Assembly (NCBI RefSeq): GCF_003097515.1
Contig: NZ_CP029188.1
Span: 1 to 64,000 of the forward strand
Source: Streptomyces tirandamycinicus
Lineage (GTDB): Bacteria > Actinomycetota > Actinomycetes > Streptomycetales > Streptomycetaceae
Length of the DNA stretch: 64,000 nt
Direction: 5' to 3'
Positions 1 through 8,537 of this stretch are shown one piece after another. The first letter of the stretch is position 1; each line of letters begins with the position of its first letter. Made by a program: the position numbers and the translations under genes. The notes beneath the pieces were generated by a model. That model made no database searches, had not been told where the DNA came from, and saw only the letters and a program-made list of their open reading frames with translations.

Positions 1-51
1 AAGGATCTTTGCCATGGCCGTCCTCCATGGGTAAGAAGGTGCTGCGCACCT

Positions 52-248
52 TCCCAGGGCAACGCCCGTGCTTCGCGCGGGCGTTGTGAAGTGACAGGCA
101 CAACGCTTCGCGTTGTGCTGTACTCGGCTTCGCCGAGTTGTGTTGTTTCCGTTTCGCTCCAACAACATGGGGCAGGGCGCTGCGCTTCCCTGCCTGGGGG
201 CTCTCCGGCTTCGCCTTCGAGCCCTTTTTGGGCCCGCTTCGCGGGCCG
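52..248. repeat. Array of short hairpins with GCTTCGC apices
   Basis: Several inverted repeats follow one another here: arms at 60-68/78-86, a perfect 9-bp stem at 98-106/110-118 with loop TTC, a perfect 7-bp stem at 122-128/132-138 with loop TTC, a GGCAGGG/CCCTGCC pair near 171-198, and a GGCCCGC-TTC-GCGGGCC hairpin near 232-248. GCTTCGC or a close variant recurs about six times. No convincing gene lies in 1-324. The array could be a replication or recombination site or telomere-derived DNA; that is inference. Confidence 0.6.
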
Positions 249-324
249 GCAGCAGCGAGGGTGGGGCGCTGGTTGCTGATGCTGCATCAAAATGCAGCGG
301 GATGAGGTCTTGTCTCAGGGTCTT

Positions 325-621
325 CTACCCCTGTTGTGGGTACTTTCTTGTGCCAAGATTTTTGGTGGATTCGGATCTCGCGCGGTGCCTCTCGGGGTGC
401 TCGATGAGTCCCGCGGCTTGGATGTCTGCCGGTCCCGTGGGCGGGATCCGCCTCCAGGGGCGCGTGTAGGGGGTCTGGCACACGGCGCAGTGGGCGAGGT
501 AGAGCGCGGAGGTCGGGCTGTGCGCGGGGGCGGGTGTGACGGTGTACTCGCACTGCTCGATGACGGCGGCCAGACGGGGCCAGGGCGTGGGGCAGAGGCA
601 GGTGTCCTGGTCTTGGGTCAA
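325..621 (-). CDS. Small Cys-containing hypothetical protein
   Basis: This encodes 98 residues. Its ATG overlaps the stop of the upstream gene by four bases (618-621, ATGA), so the two are very likely translated together. The N-terminus has a CLC motif and the middle has HCAVCQTPY, so a small metal-binding fold is possible, although only one clean CxxC is visible. The C-terminal third is rich in Arg and Pro and looks disordered. I recognise no family. The size and context resemble the small cargo genes of actinobacterial plasmids. It is probably controlled together with its partner from the dyad at 1035-1076. Confidence 0.55.
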   Translation of the reverse strand: MTQDQDTCLCPTPWPRLAAVIEQCEYTVTPAPAHSPTSALYLAHCAVCQTPYTRPWRRIPPTGPADIQAAGLIEHPERHRARSESTKNLGTRKYPQQG

Positions 622-1037
622 TGGGCCTCCTTGGTGGGCGACTTGGCGGTGCGCCGGTTCGGCTCCCGGCCGATGGTGTGCTCGACTTGCTTGATCTCGT
701 CCTTCCCGTAGGCGGTGCGGATGCCGGAGGTCGTCATGCCGCTGGCCTCCGACAGGGTCTCCAGCCGGTAGGGGCGGGCGCCGTGGAACTCCCGGCCGTA
801 GGCGAGGAGCTGGCGGATCTCGGCATCCGCCGCGGCCTTGCGGGCCCGGGCGTCCTGCAGGGCCAGGAGCAGCGGGTCGGCATCGAGACCCTCGCTCGCG
901 GCTTGGAGGTTCTCCGCCTCCTCGGCACGCAGGCGCTCGGCCTCTTCATAGGCGTCGAAGTAGAGATCCGGTGGAGTGACCGAGCCCGGCGGGGGGAGCG
1001 GGAAGCGGATCGCCGCAATGTCACTGAACACATTCAT
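618..1037 (-). CDS. Putative helix-turn-helix DNA-binding protein
   Basis: The start is the ATG at 1037, giving 139 residues; the upstream frame is open but not gene-like. The middle (residues 28-80) is an Ala/Glu-rich helix, probably coiled coil. Residues 88-120 (RPYRLETLSEASGMTTSGIRT) read as a helix-turn-helix that would let the protein bind DNA. The start codon lies inside a long inverted repeat (1035-1076), so autoregulation is a natural inference. It overlaps the next gene on the same strand by four bases. No family name can be assigned; the closest resemblance is to small plasmid or integrative-element regulators of Streptomyces. Confidence 0.65.
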   Translation of the reverse strand: MNVFSDIAAIRFPLPPPGSVTPPDLYFDAYEEAERLRAEEAENLQAASEGLDADPLLLALQDARARKAAADAEIRQLLAYGREFHGARPYRLETLSEASGMTTSGIRTAYGKDEIKQVEHTIGREPNRRTAKSPTKEAH

Positions 1038-1076
1038 ATTGTGATCATCGCAAAGAATTGCGTTGATCGCAATATG
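1035..1076. promoter_or_regulatory. Long dyad operator
   Basis: Two 19-bp arms (1035-1053 and 1058-1076) match at 17 of 19 positions around a 4-bp spacer. The left arm reads CATATTGTGATCATCGCAA. The site covers the start codon of the minus-strand HTH gene and is unusually A+T-rich for this DNA. It is a likely operator for that protein or for a divergent promoter. Confidence 0.65.
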
Positions 1077-1088
1077 CCGGTGCGCATT

Positions 1089-1136
1089 GGTCAGCCGGAG
1101 CCCGGGTCCGAGCGGGAGCAGGGACTGCTTCTGCGC
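1089..1136. repeat. 48-bp imperfect direct repeat, copy A
   Basis: This 48-bp segment matches 6926-6973 at 41 of 48 positions with no gap, in the same orientation. Both copies lie in noncoding DNA upstream of small plus-strand genes. Function is unknown. Confidence 0.6.
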
Positions 1137-1344
1137 CGGGAGCGGCGTGGACGGCTCGTTGCTCGCTTCTTGCCCTTGACCTGTGCATATGTGCAGGGTG
1201 CGGAAGGTACGTCGGCTGCGGGCCCTGCGTCGATCGGCTCGCATTCGGGGTGCGGACGCTGTCACCATCGGCTCACTGCGCCAGCGAACTCCCGGCAGTT
1301 CCGCGGCCGTCCAGCACCCGCACATCCCACGTGGAGACACCGTC

Positions 1345-1584
1345 ATGCCCACTGTCCCGCCCTCCGAGCCCTGCGACATCTCGCCCGCCGCCCCCGCTGT
1401 GTCCGGGCACCTGGCCGCGGGCGAGACGACGGTCATCGTCGCCGCCATCGCCGCGGTGACGGTGCTCGCGGCCCTCGAGCGCCCGATCCCCGCCGTGCTG
1501 ACCGCGCTCGCCGCAGCGGCCGGCCTCCTGCTGGTGACCGGCCGATCGGGCCGCCTGCTCGCCGCACTCACCGGCGGCCGCTGA
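1345..1584 (+). CDS. Small two-helix membrane protein
   Basis: The start chosen is the ATG at 1345, preceded by GGAG at 1333; it gives 79 residues. After an N-terminal segment of about 25 mostly polar residues there are two hydrophobic stretches: roughly residues 28-45 (TTVIVAAIAAVTVLAAL) and 48-65 (IPAVLTALAAAAGLLLV). The protein is therefore probably a small integral membrane protein. Its stop overlaps the next start (TGATG at 1582-1586), so the two genes form an operon. Size and layout resemble the small Spd-type membrane proteins encoded next to regulators on Streptomyces plasmids. That comparison is by form only. Confidence 0.6.
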   Translation: MPTVPPSEPCDISPAAPAVSGHLAAGETTVIVAAIAAVTVLAALERPIPAVLTALAAAAGLLLVTGRSGRLLAALTGGR

Positions 1585-2459
1585 TGAGCCGCCCGCCCGG
1601 TGAACCGGTCGAACTGGCCCAGCTGCGGGGCTGGTTGCGCGCCAGCAAAGGGTCGCTGACCTTCGACAGCATCGCCCGCTGGGCGCACGCGAGCGGACGG
1701 CCCGTCTCCACGTGCACGCTGCGCCGCGCCCTGGACGGCCGGCTGCCCACCAAGAACACCGTCCTGGCGTTCGCCCGGGGAACTGTCCACGCCCACGCCC
1801 GGGGCACCGCCGACAGGCACGCGGTGCAGGCTGCCGAGCAGGCCGGCGAAGCACTGTGGGAGGCGGCCGCGAGCGCCGCACGGCCGCCCCGGCCCACACC
1901 TCGCATGCGCTACGTACCGGGCCTCATCACCACCCAGGCCGGGCTGGCCAAGGCCATGAACCGCATACGCGCCGAGGCCGGCGATCCCACCCTGGAGGAG
2001 CTCACCGCCCGAGGCCAGGGCCGGTTCTCGCGCAGCACGCTCCGCCGCGCCCTGCATGGCGAGCAGTTGCCCAACGAGCTGCTACTGACCGGCTTCGCGG
2101 ACGCCTGCGGCGCGAGCGAGGAAACCACCACCGCGCTGCTCGCCGCCCGCCGACGGATCCTGGCCGGACCGCGGCCCCCGGCCGTCTACCCGTGCGACAT
2201 CGCCGAGCGGGCCGAGGAGCGGCGCCAGCAAGACGAGGCCGCCCGGCACTGGCTCGCCGAACCCGAGCTCGACTGGTACGACCAGCAACTGCGCGACGAG
2301 GAAGAAGCCGAGCACCGACGCGACGTCGCCTGGGTCGACCAGCTCACCGACGACGAGCTCAAGGCGCTGCAGCAGCAGGCCGCGGACAGCGCGAAGCCGG
2401 GCGACCTTCGCATCCGGCTCCGCGACCTCACCGCACAGAACCGGGCGACGCGCCCGTGA
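1584..2459 (+). CDS. Tandem helix-turn-helix plasmid-type regulator
   Basis: This encodes 291 residues starting at the ATG that overlaps the previous stop. Two similar segments stand out. Residues about 10-55 end in STCTLRRALDGRLP, and residues about 115-170 end in SRSTLRRALHGEQLP. Each resembles the HTH domain of actinobacterial XRE/HTH_31 proteins, so the protein seems to carry a duplicated DNA-binding unit. The C-terminal third is acidic and helical (EERRQQDEAAR, DDELKALQQQ) and may mediate oligomerisation. Such proteins are common on Streptomyces plasmids and integrative elements. The target sites are unknown; the dyad at 1035-1076 and the 48-bp repeats are candidates. Confidence 0.65.
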   Translation: MSRPPGEPVELAQLRGWLRASKGSLTFDSIARWAHASGRPVSTCTLRRALDGRLPTKNTVLAFARGTVHAHARGTADRHAVQAAEQAGEALWEAAASAARPPRPTPRMRYVPGLITTQAGLAKAMNRIRAEAGDPTLEELTARGQGRFSRSTLRRALHGEQLPNELLLTGFADACGASEETTTALLAARRRILAGPRPPAVYPCDIAERAEERRQQDEAARHWLAEPELDWYDQQLRDEEEAEHRRDVAWVDQLTDDELKALQQQAADSAKPGDLRIRLRDLTAQNRATRP

Positions 2460-2811
2460 ACCCCGCGTGGGCGCAGGGCAGCGCAGCTCCGGCGATTCAC
2501 CGTGCGCGGCATACGACCCCGCCGCGGGCCGAGTAGCGCGTGGCGATGTCCGCGGCGGGCCGGGGCGTCCAGAGGCGGTTGCGGCGATGGTGTGCTCGGT
2601 AGGGTTCGGGGCCGGCGCGTCGCGTCGCACGCCCCTGTCGGATCGGACGGAACAGATCGCCCGACGCGGGGGTCCCCCACTGTCGGGGCCAGGGCCATTC
2701 CCTGCAGCTCAGGACTCACAACCAGCAGCTGGGGCCGCATCCAGGCCGTCGAGATACTCGGCGGCCTGGACAAGCGACGCTGGAGCCCTCGGACAGGGCT
2801 CCGGCGAAGCG
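2460..2811. other. Intergenic, no gene seen
   Basis: No frame here has a ribosome site and gene-like residue composition. The segment separates a plus-strand operon from a minus-strand gene and probably holds their terminators. Confidence 0.5.
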
Positions 2812-3135
2812 TCACCAGCTGTGGGCCAGCTGCACAGCGGCGATAACGAGTGCGAGCGCGGCGACGACAACTCCGGCGATCGTCCACCGGTTCATCGAAC
2901 TCGGCCGACCGGTCGGCGCCACCGTCGAGTCGGGCACGCGGGACGGAGAACTCGCACTCGTCCCGCTCGTCCCGGTCTTCCGGTACAGGAGCACCAGCGC
3001 GAAGGCCGCGAAAGCGGCAAATACAACGACGAAGCAGACGAACGTGATGTGACTGATCAAGAACTCGCCCGGGACGGGGAGGAGTTGAAGGGAGGCGGCG
3101 TCTGCCGCGATCGAGTACTTCATGACGACGAGCAT
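2812..3135 (-). CDS. Two-helix membrane protein of unknown function
   Basis: This encodes 107 residues from the ATG at 3135; an in-frame ATG at 3123 is an alternative start. It has two clear hydrophobic helices, about residues 28-50 (ISHITFVCFVVVFAAFAAF) and 84-104 (TIAGVVVAALALVIAAVQL). A Ser/Thr/Pro-rich linker of about 30 residues joins them. No family is recognised. The next gene to the right, a divergent plus-strand winged-helix-like protein, starts 63 bp away, so the two may share a promoter region. Confidence 0.5.
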   Translation of the reverse strand: MLVVMKYSIAADAASLQLLPVPGEFLISHITFVCFVVVFAAFAAFALVLLYRKTGTSGTSASSPSRVPDSTVAPTGRPSSMNRWTIAGVVVAALALVIAAVQLAHSW

Positions 3136-3197
3136 CCCGATCCCGGTCTATGTGTTGTATCCGGGCTTCCGTGTTGACGCTCTGGAACACTTAACTC

Positions 3198-3644
3198 ATG
3201 AGTCGAGGGCTTGGATCCGTTCAGCGGCGGATCCTGGGGACGCTGGAGCGCATCGAGCAGGCATGCCCTGGGGCGTGGGTACTGCGCTGGGCACTCGTCA
3301 CCCCGAAGGAAGGGCAGAAGGCCGAGCGGTCGGACTTCCAGTCCACAGCGCGAGCCGTCAGAACACTGGAGTCGCGAGGTTTCGTGGAGACCCGCATCTT
3401 CGAGCGGTACGGCCGTGAGCCGATCGTCCGCCTGCTCAAGGACGACCGGCCTCCGCCGCGCGACCCGGAAGAAGAACTCAAGATTCGAACAGAGCTGGAC
3501 AGCCAGGTCTCTCCGATCAATCAGAAGCTGCGCATGCAAGGTTCACGGATTCGGGTCGAGATCGTGGATGCCGGGCCGTCGGAAGCCATCGACTTCGTCG
3601 ACCAGGAGACCGGAAGGCGCTACCGAGCTCTCCTCCTCTACTGA
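3198..3644 (+). CDS. Putative winged-helix-like protein
   Basis: This encodes 148 residues. Residues 1-75 have the order of a winged-helix reader: a first helix (VQRRILGTLERIEQ), a second (SDFQSTARAVRTLESRGFV) and a wing (ETRIFERYGREPIVRLL). The charged C-terminal part ends in a short strand-rich segment (FVDQETGRRYRALLL). It is probably a DNA-binding protein of unknown target. It is divergent from the membrane protein on its left and converges with the minus-strand ATPase/nuclease gene on its right. Confidence 0.6.
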   Translation: MSRGLGSVQRRILGTLERIEQACPGAWVLRWALVTPKEGQKAERSDFQSTARAVRTLESRGFVETRIFERYGREPIVRLLKDDRPPPRDPEEELKIRTELDSQVSPINQKLRMQGSRIRVEIVDAGPSEAIDFVDQETGRRYRALLLY

Positions 3645-3874
3645 TCAGCTGTGCGAACCCGGCGCGAGGCGACCCGAGCGGTGCGCGGGCATGCCGAGGA
3701 GCATCCAAGGGCCGGCAGCCATCTGCTGATCCCGGGCATCGGGACCAGATGGTGCGCACAGACGTCGGCGCCACCAGGAGCTCGGTGCCAGCATCCCGAG
3801 CGGCAGCCGCCGTGCGGCCCGCTCCCGGACGGTCCGGCACCGGGAACCGTCTCCGGCGCCCGACGCCGGCTGAA

Positions 3875-5890
3875 TCAGACGGCCGGATTGCGCGCTGCCC
3901 CGGAGCGCGGTGTGGGAATGGCCGCCGGCCGGCGCAGCAGGTCGGGGATGAGGTCCCCGTGACGGTGCCGGAGGTACTCGAGGGCCTGTTCCAGGGAGGG
4001 GTTGTGGTCGATGCCGTTCTTGACGAACTCCAGCCGCTGCTTGGCCTCCCTCAGGATCTCGGACCACGTCCGCACCCAGACCCGGACGCGTGCGTGTTCG
4101 AAACTCGTGGGCTCGCTGTACAGGCCCTCCGGATGGCCGGCCTGGCGGACGCGCGGCATCAGCCGGTCTTTGATCGAACGGACGACGAGGTAGAAGTCCC
4201 AGGTGGTATCGACGTTGGCGAAGCGGGGGTCGTTGAGGACGGCCTGCATGTAGTCGTCGACCTGATCGGCCTGTGCGCGGTCCGCATCGACGGAGGGAGC
4301 CTTGAGCTCGACGACGAGGTGCCGTACGCGGTCGTGCTCGTGGCTTTCGGCGGAGAGCATGAGGTCGACTCGCCGGGCGCCACCGTCGACCGCGCGCACG
4401 GACCCGTCGGGGGTGGGGTCCCAGCCCACGGTGCGCCGGTGATGTTCGAGCATGCGGGTCAGGCCGATCTCGCTGCTGCGCATCATGTTGAACTCTTCGC
4501 CGAACACCCACAGTTCGCGTTCGAGGATCTTGTGGAGGTGGTCGCGTTCCTTGACCAGCCCGTAGGTCTCTTCGTCGAAGACCAGGTGCTCGAGGGCGGT
4601 CAGGAACTGGAGCCGGGAGGTGACGATGGACGATGCGCGGATGATGTTGGACAGGCTGGTCTGCTGGAGAAGTCCGTGCAGGTGGCTGACGTCGTCCCTG
4701 CCCAGGCGCAGCACCTTCTCCAGGATCTCGACCATCTCGTCCGGGTCGTGGCGAAGGGAGTTCTTCAGCAGGGAGAGCGTGAGGCGCTTCTTGGTCCTGT
4801 CGCCCGGGATGTGGCGGTTGATGGATGTGGCGACCAGGTCGAACGTCGCCTGTTCGGCACGGGCCTGGTCCCCTTCCGCGCGGCGCGGGTAGGGGTAGAC
4901 GCCTTCCGCGATTTACCTGTCCACGAGCTGTCGGCGCTGGCGTCGGCGCCGTTCCTCGAGCCGGGTTGCGATCCAGTCGCGGGCGGCACGCAGCAGCGGT
5001 GTCAGGGGCGTGTCGCCGCCCAGCATGATCAGGGGGATCTCGTTGCGGTGCCGGGGCATGGGCTCCCACAGCACATAGGCGGTGTAGGAGAAGTCGGCGT
5101 GCTCGGCGGAGGCGTCGATCGTCTCCACGGGAGCGCTGGCGGCGTCGCAGAGGGCGATGGTGCGTTCCGTGCTGCTGCGCCAGTGGATCAGGCGGACGGT
5201 GAAGGGGTGCGTCTGCCCGTCATGCTCGAAGGTCAGGTCTTTGGAGTGGTCTTCGTCCTGGATCTGGGTGCGCGGGTCGATGCGCTGGCCGTCGTAGGTG
5301 ACCCGGACATCGGTCCAGGTCAGGAGATAGGGCGCGAGAGCTGCCGTGATCTGGGTGGCGGCTTTGGTCTCCAGGAGCCGCAGGAGGTGGCGGGACTGCT
5401 TCCCCCACAGCTCGACCGTTGTGCCGGGCCGGTCCGTCTCGCCTGCCGGCTGCGAGTCGATGCGCCACGTCGTCCGTCGGCGGATCTCGGACTCGATCGT
5501 GGTGCGCATCAGCCGGCCGTCCACTGCACGGGCCGTGCTCGTCCACCGCGTTGAATCGCCCAGGGCGAAGGCGCGCAGTCGTCCGCGGCCGGCCTTCCCG
5601 TGCAGCGGCCGCAGCAGCCGATCGGTCGTCCCGCCCATGCGCTTGTCGGAGTTACCGACCCGCTTGAACGCCGATCGCGCCTTCTCCGGGGTGATGCCGT
5701 CGCCGTTGTCGGTCACGACGACCTTGTCCACCCCTTCCATGGCGGATCGCTCGACGATCACATCGACCTGGGTCGCATCGGCATCGAGGGAGTTCCACAC
5801 CAGTTCCAGAACGGCCTTGACCGCCTCCCGCTCGTGAGAGAGCTGCCGCACCAGGTCGTCCCCGGCTTCCAGAAGAACGTGATCCGCCAT
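3875..5890 (-). pseudogene. GHKL ATPase fused to a PD-(D/E)xK-like nuclease, interrupted by one TAA
   Basis: The frame is continuous from the ATG at 5890 (GGAGG upstream) to 3875 except for a single TAA at 4913-4915, codon 326 of 672. Residues 1-110 carry GHKL ATPase motifs: ELVWNSLDADA (E29, N33), DNGDGI (D61) and a glycine-rich GRGRL box near residue 101. After the stop, the same frame resumes with IAEGVYPYPRR and a helical region. It then shows a nuclease-like core, VDLML (D509) followed by VVELKAP (E528-x-K530), as in Shedu-type and other PD-(D/E)xK enzymes. Either the gene is a recent nonsense mutant, or the stop is read through, or the two halves act as separate subunits. By family analogy it would be a nucleotide-gated DNA-targeting defence protein. 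It is divergent from a HEPN-like gene. Confidence 0.75.
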
Positions 5891-6041
5891 AACAGGGCAT
5901 CCTCCAGCAGGCCGGAACACATTGTCCATGCCGCATCAACCGCCCGTAACGACTGCAGGTCTTCGGGATTCCGCTACAACCGTTGCGCGTCGGCGGCAGT
6001 CGGACTGTCTGCCCCCTTCTCACAGCGCCGAAAGACCTGAC

Positions 6042-6629
6042 ATGCCCCTCCCCTCGCCCGCCGACCTCCCCCAGTCCGAGGCGCCGCAGATCCATCCCCA
6101 CACAGCCGAACTGCTTGAAGGGATGAGCGAGGAACATGCGGCGCTGACTCTCGGCCTCGGGGTGCTCGTGCAGCGCGCCGCGGAAGTCGAGTACATCCTG
6201 CACGGCCTGTATGCCCACCTCGGTGATGTCGAACGGCCCTACACAGACGAGCCTCACGAATCGGTGACGTACTTCATCAAGAAGGCCAAGTCCCGACTGG
6301 ACCAGATCTCCGAGGATCGGATTCCCGCCCAAGAGCGTTCAGCGCTGCTGCACGACCTGGACCTGTGCACGGCTGGCTTCAACGAGCGCAACCGGTACAT
6401 CCACAGTTGCTGGGCGTACGACGAGGAGACTCACGGGTGGCGAACTGTGAAGGGAACGAAGGGCCTCAGCCGTCCAGAGATCGGCCTAGTCTCCAGCGAG
6501 GACGTATGGGACCTGGCCGGCGAGTTCGCCCGGCTGCGGGACAAACTGATCGCCTGGGACGCCCACTACTTCGGCACGCCCGGTGACCCAGATCTGGACG
6601 AGCCTGCCGTCTCCTCGAAACGCATGTAG
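6042..6629 (+). CDS. HEPN-like protein, putative ribonuclease or toxin
   Basis: This encodes 195 residues from the ATG at 6042. It is nearly all helical. Residues 116-121 (RNRYIH, within ERNRYIHSCW) form the R-x4-H signature found near the end of HEPN domains, many of which are RNases in defence and toxin systems. The surrounding order fits that fold: a long N-terminal helical pair (HAALTLGLGVLVQRAAEVEYIL), a middle helix (SVTYFIKKAKSRLDQI), the motif helix, then WDLAGEFARLRDKL. It is divergent from the ATPase/nuclease gene with about 150 bp between them. A joint role in phage defence is inference. Confidence 0.6.
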   Translation: MPLPSPADLPQSEAPQIHPHTAELLEGMSEEHAALTLGLGVLVQRAAEVEYILHGLYAHLGDVERPYTDEPHESVTYFIKKAKSRLDQISEDRIPAQERSALLHDLDLCTAGFNERNRYIHSCWAYDEETHGWRTVKGTKGLSRPEIGLVSSEDVWDLAGEFARLRDKLIAWDAHYFGTPGDPDLDEPAVSSKRM

Positions 6630-7194
6630 CCCGCCGCTCTTCCCGGACGTGGTGTCGGTGAACACGAACGCCACAGCGGCAGGCTCCCCCGCCCCGTCGG
6701 CGGACAGCTGCGGCACCACATCCGCTGCGCGTGTACGACCGTGCAGCCATCTGAGCAGGCTCGCTACGAACCCCACCGCTCCCACCGCGTGGCTACCCGG
6801 CCACCGATGGCCTGCACACCGCACCGCGCCCGCGGGGGTTAGCACGGTGCCGGGAGTGCCGCGCTGTCGGCTCGGGTCGTAGTCGCCGATGGCGGTGAGC
6901 AGCGGTGACTCCGGCCTGGTGCCTCGGCCAGCCGGAACCCGGATCCGAGCGGGAGAAGGGCTTGCTACTGCGCAGGCCTCAGCCCGGGTCTGCGAAACAG
7001 GCGCCTTGTGGGTGCGTTTGCCTTGATATCCCAGACGCTCGATCGAGGCGAACTTGCGATCCAGAGGGCACAGCGGGGATGCGCCCGGTGCGTGCAGGCC
7101 GCTGCACCCTGGACCGGGCCGCCCATGCGGAGGTGCCGGACTGTTTCCCTCAAACGGTATTCCTTCCGGCATGCCGTTTGGCATACTCCAAGGT
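6630..7194. other. Intergenic with 48-bp repeat copy B
   Basis: No gene is supported here. The segment holds the second copy of the 48-bp direct repeat at 6926-6973 and, at its right end, palindromic sequence preceding the antitoxin gene. Confidence 0.5.
6926..6973. repeat. 48-bp imperfect direct repeat, copy B
   Basis: This matches 1089-1136 at 41 of 48 positions, ungapped and in the same orientation, about 5.8 kb away. If both copies flank a mobile unit, the HTH, ATPase/nuclease and HEPN genes would lie inside it. Confidence 0.6.
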
Positions 7195-7197
7195 ATG
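7152..7197. promoter_or_regulatory. TA operon operator region
   Basis: AAACGG-ATTCC and CATGCCGTTT form an imperfect dyad at about 7152-7179. CATAC (7182-7186) and GTATG (7193-7197) form a second dyad that includes the antitoxin start codon. Autoregulation by the antitoxin is likely. Confidence 0.45.
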
Positions 7198-7437
7198 GAG
7201 GACACCAGCGTCAAGATCGACACAGCGACCCGGGACCGGTTCAAGGCCCTGGCCGCAGAGCGCGGGCTGACCATGCGCGACTACCTCGCCGAGCTCGCCG
7301 AGAAGGAGGAGCACGCCAAACTCCTGGACTCGGCCACAGCCGCCTTCCGCCGCGCCATCACCGAGCCCGGCATCGCCGAGGCGTTCGACCGCGACTTCGG
7401 CGGGCTCCCGCACAGCACGCGGCAGGCGGCGGCCTGA
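7195..7437 (+). CDS. Antitoxin of a degenerate-Fic TA pair
   Basis: This encodes 80 residues from the ATG at 7195. The N-terminus (TSVKIDTATRDRFKALAAERG, written here only to show its strand-helix pattern) fits a ribbon-helix-helix DNA-binding antitoxin; TMRDYLAELAEKEE follows. The C-terminal half (AFRRAITEPGIAEAFDRDFGG) would be the toxin-binding tail. The gene lies three bases before the toxin's GTG. The likely roles are repressing the operon at the dyads around its start and neutralising the toxin. Confidence 0.65.
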   Translation: MEDTSVKIDTATRDRFKALAAERGLTMRDYLAELAEKEEHAKLLDSATAAFRRAITEPGIAEAFDRDFGGLPHSTRQAAA

Positions 7438-7440
7438 CCC

Positions 7441-7815
7441 GTGGAGCTGCTGATCGACCACCGGTGGCTCCTGGACCGCCAGGAAGAGCTGCTCGGCAAG
7501 GAACTCACCGTCAACGACTTCTCCGTCCTGGCCGCTGCCGCGGCCAGGCACCGGGTCAACACCCCGCGGCTCGGCTACAACCCGGACGCCTACTGGCGCG
7601 CCGCCGTGCTGCTCGAGGAGATCGTGCTGCTGCGCCCGCTACCGGCCCGCAACGAGTTCTTCGGCTACGGCGTCGCCGTCGCCTACATCCGGGCCTCCGG
7701 GCAGACCGTGGAAGCCGCCTACGAGCACTGGCGGGACCTGATCAACGACATCCGCGCGCTCCGCCTGGACGTCTACGACATCGCCGACCGCCTGCGCTCC
7801 TGGCGCATTCTCTGA
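7441..7815 (+). CDS. Fic/Doc-like toxin with decayed active-site loop
   Basis: This encodes 124 residues from a GTG three bases after the antitoxin. The overall pattern matches the short Streptomyces proteins annotated as the toxin component of Fic-family TA systems: an N-terminal IDHRWLLDRQEEL, the middle LTVNDFSVLAAAAARHRVN, and a C-terminal DVYDIADRLRSW. Active Fic enzymes have HPFx(D/E)GNGR; here the aligned stretch reads RPLPARNEFFGYG (residues 65-77), keeping only an Asn. Nucleotidyl or phosphoryl transfer by the usual mechanism is therefore doubtful. It may act differently or be a domesticated toxin. Confidence 0.65.
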   Translation: MELLIDHRWLLDRQEELLGKELTVNDFSVLAAAAARHRVNTPRLGYNPDAYWRAAVLLEEIVLLRPLPARNEFFGYGVAVAYIRASGQTVEAAYEHWRDLINDIRALRLDVYDIADRLRSWRIL

Positions 7816-7994
7816 CCCGGCGGAACACGACCTCGCCGCCACAGAGCCGGAACCACACCGGGGCGCGGCCGGGCGGCGGCATCGTCACCGCGCAGCCGGT
7901 GCGGCGAGCGTCCCACGGCCCGGCGTCACGCCCACCGGACGGGCGGACCGCCGGGCCCCCGCCCGAGGACACCCGTCACGAGCCGGGCCGGTCG

Positions 7995-8537
7995 TCAGGT
8001 GCTTCGGGCGGCGATCTGCCGGCCGATCGCGGTCCAGACCGGCTCGGCCGGCTCCTCGGGCACGGCGCCTGTGAGCCCGTCGAGGTGCTCGACGGCGTGG
8101 GCGGTGATGTAGCGGTCGGGGTCGGGGGACTGGAGGTAGCGGCGCAGCAGGTCGGGATCGAGGCCCTGGCGCTCGAGGTGGGCGGCGAGGGTGCCGACGA
8201 GGAGGTGGGTCTGGGCGAGGGCGTCGGTCAGGGCGTAGAGGACCAGGCGCTGCCACTCCCCCATGCTGCCGTGGTGCAGGTGCCCGTGGCTCTGCGCGCG
8301 GGCGAGGTAGGTGGTGATGTGCCGGCAGTGGTGGGCGACCAGGGCCGGGAGTTCCGGCGGCACCGCGTCGTCCCCGGCCCGCGACGGCACCGGATTGGGA
8401 GTGGGTGGGATGGTGCGGGCCCCGAGAGCGGGCGGCAGGACATCGCGGACCTGCTGCAGGCCCTTCGTGTGCTCCGGTCCTCGCGGGATCTTGCTGCGCC
8501 GCTGCGGACGCCTGCGCGGGTAAGGGGTACTGCTCAT
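7995..8537 (-). CDS. Hypothetical actinobacterial protein
   Basis: This encodes 180 residues from the ATG at 8537, with GGAGA eleven bases upstream. The first 40 residues are basic and low-complexity. The rest is helical, with a conserved-looking core LPALVAHHCRHITTYLARAQ and a later LLVGTLAAHLERQG. No catalytic motif or membrane helix is visible. The HH pair and the long helices could bind metal or nucleic acid, but I assign no function. It is isolated between the TA pair and a region of gene remnants. Confidence 0.5.
   Translation of the reverse strand: MSSTPYPRRRPQRRSKIPRGPEHTKGLQQVRDVLPPALGARTIPPTPNPVPSRAGDDAVPPELPALVAHHCRHITTYLARAQSHGHLHHGSMGEWQRLVLYALTDALAQTHLLVGTLAAHLERQGLDPDLLRRYLQSPDPDRYITAHAVEHLDGLTGAVPEEPAEPVWTAIGRQIAARST

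Noticed and set aside
52..248. Streptomyces telomere
   Set aside because: Hairpins are dense, but I do not see the usual archetypal telomere start, and the window edge is not known to be a replicon end. It is kept only as a hairpin array.
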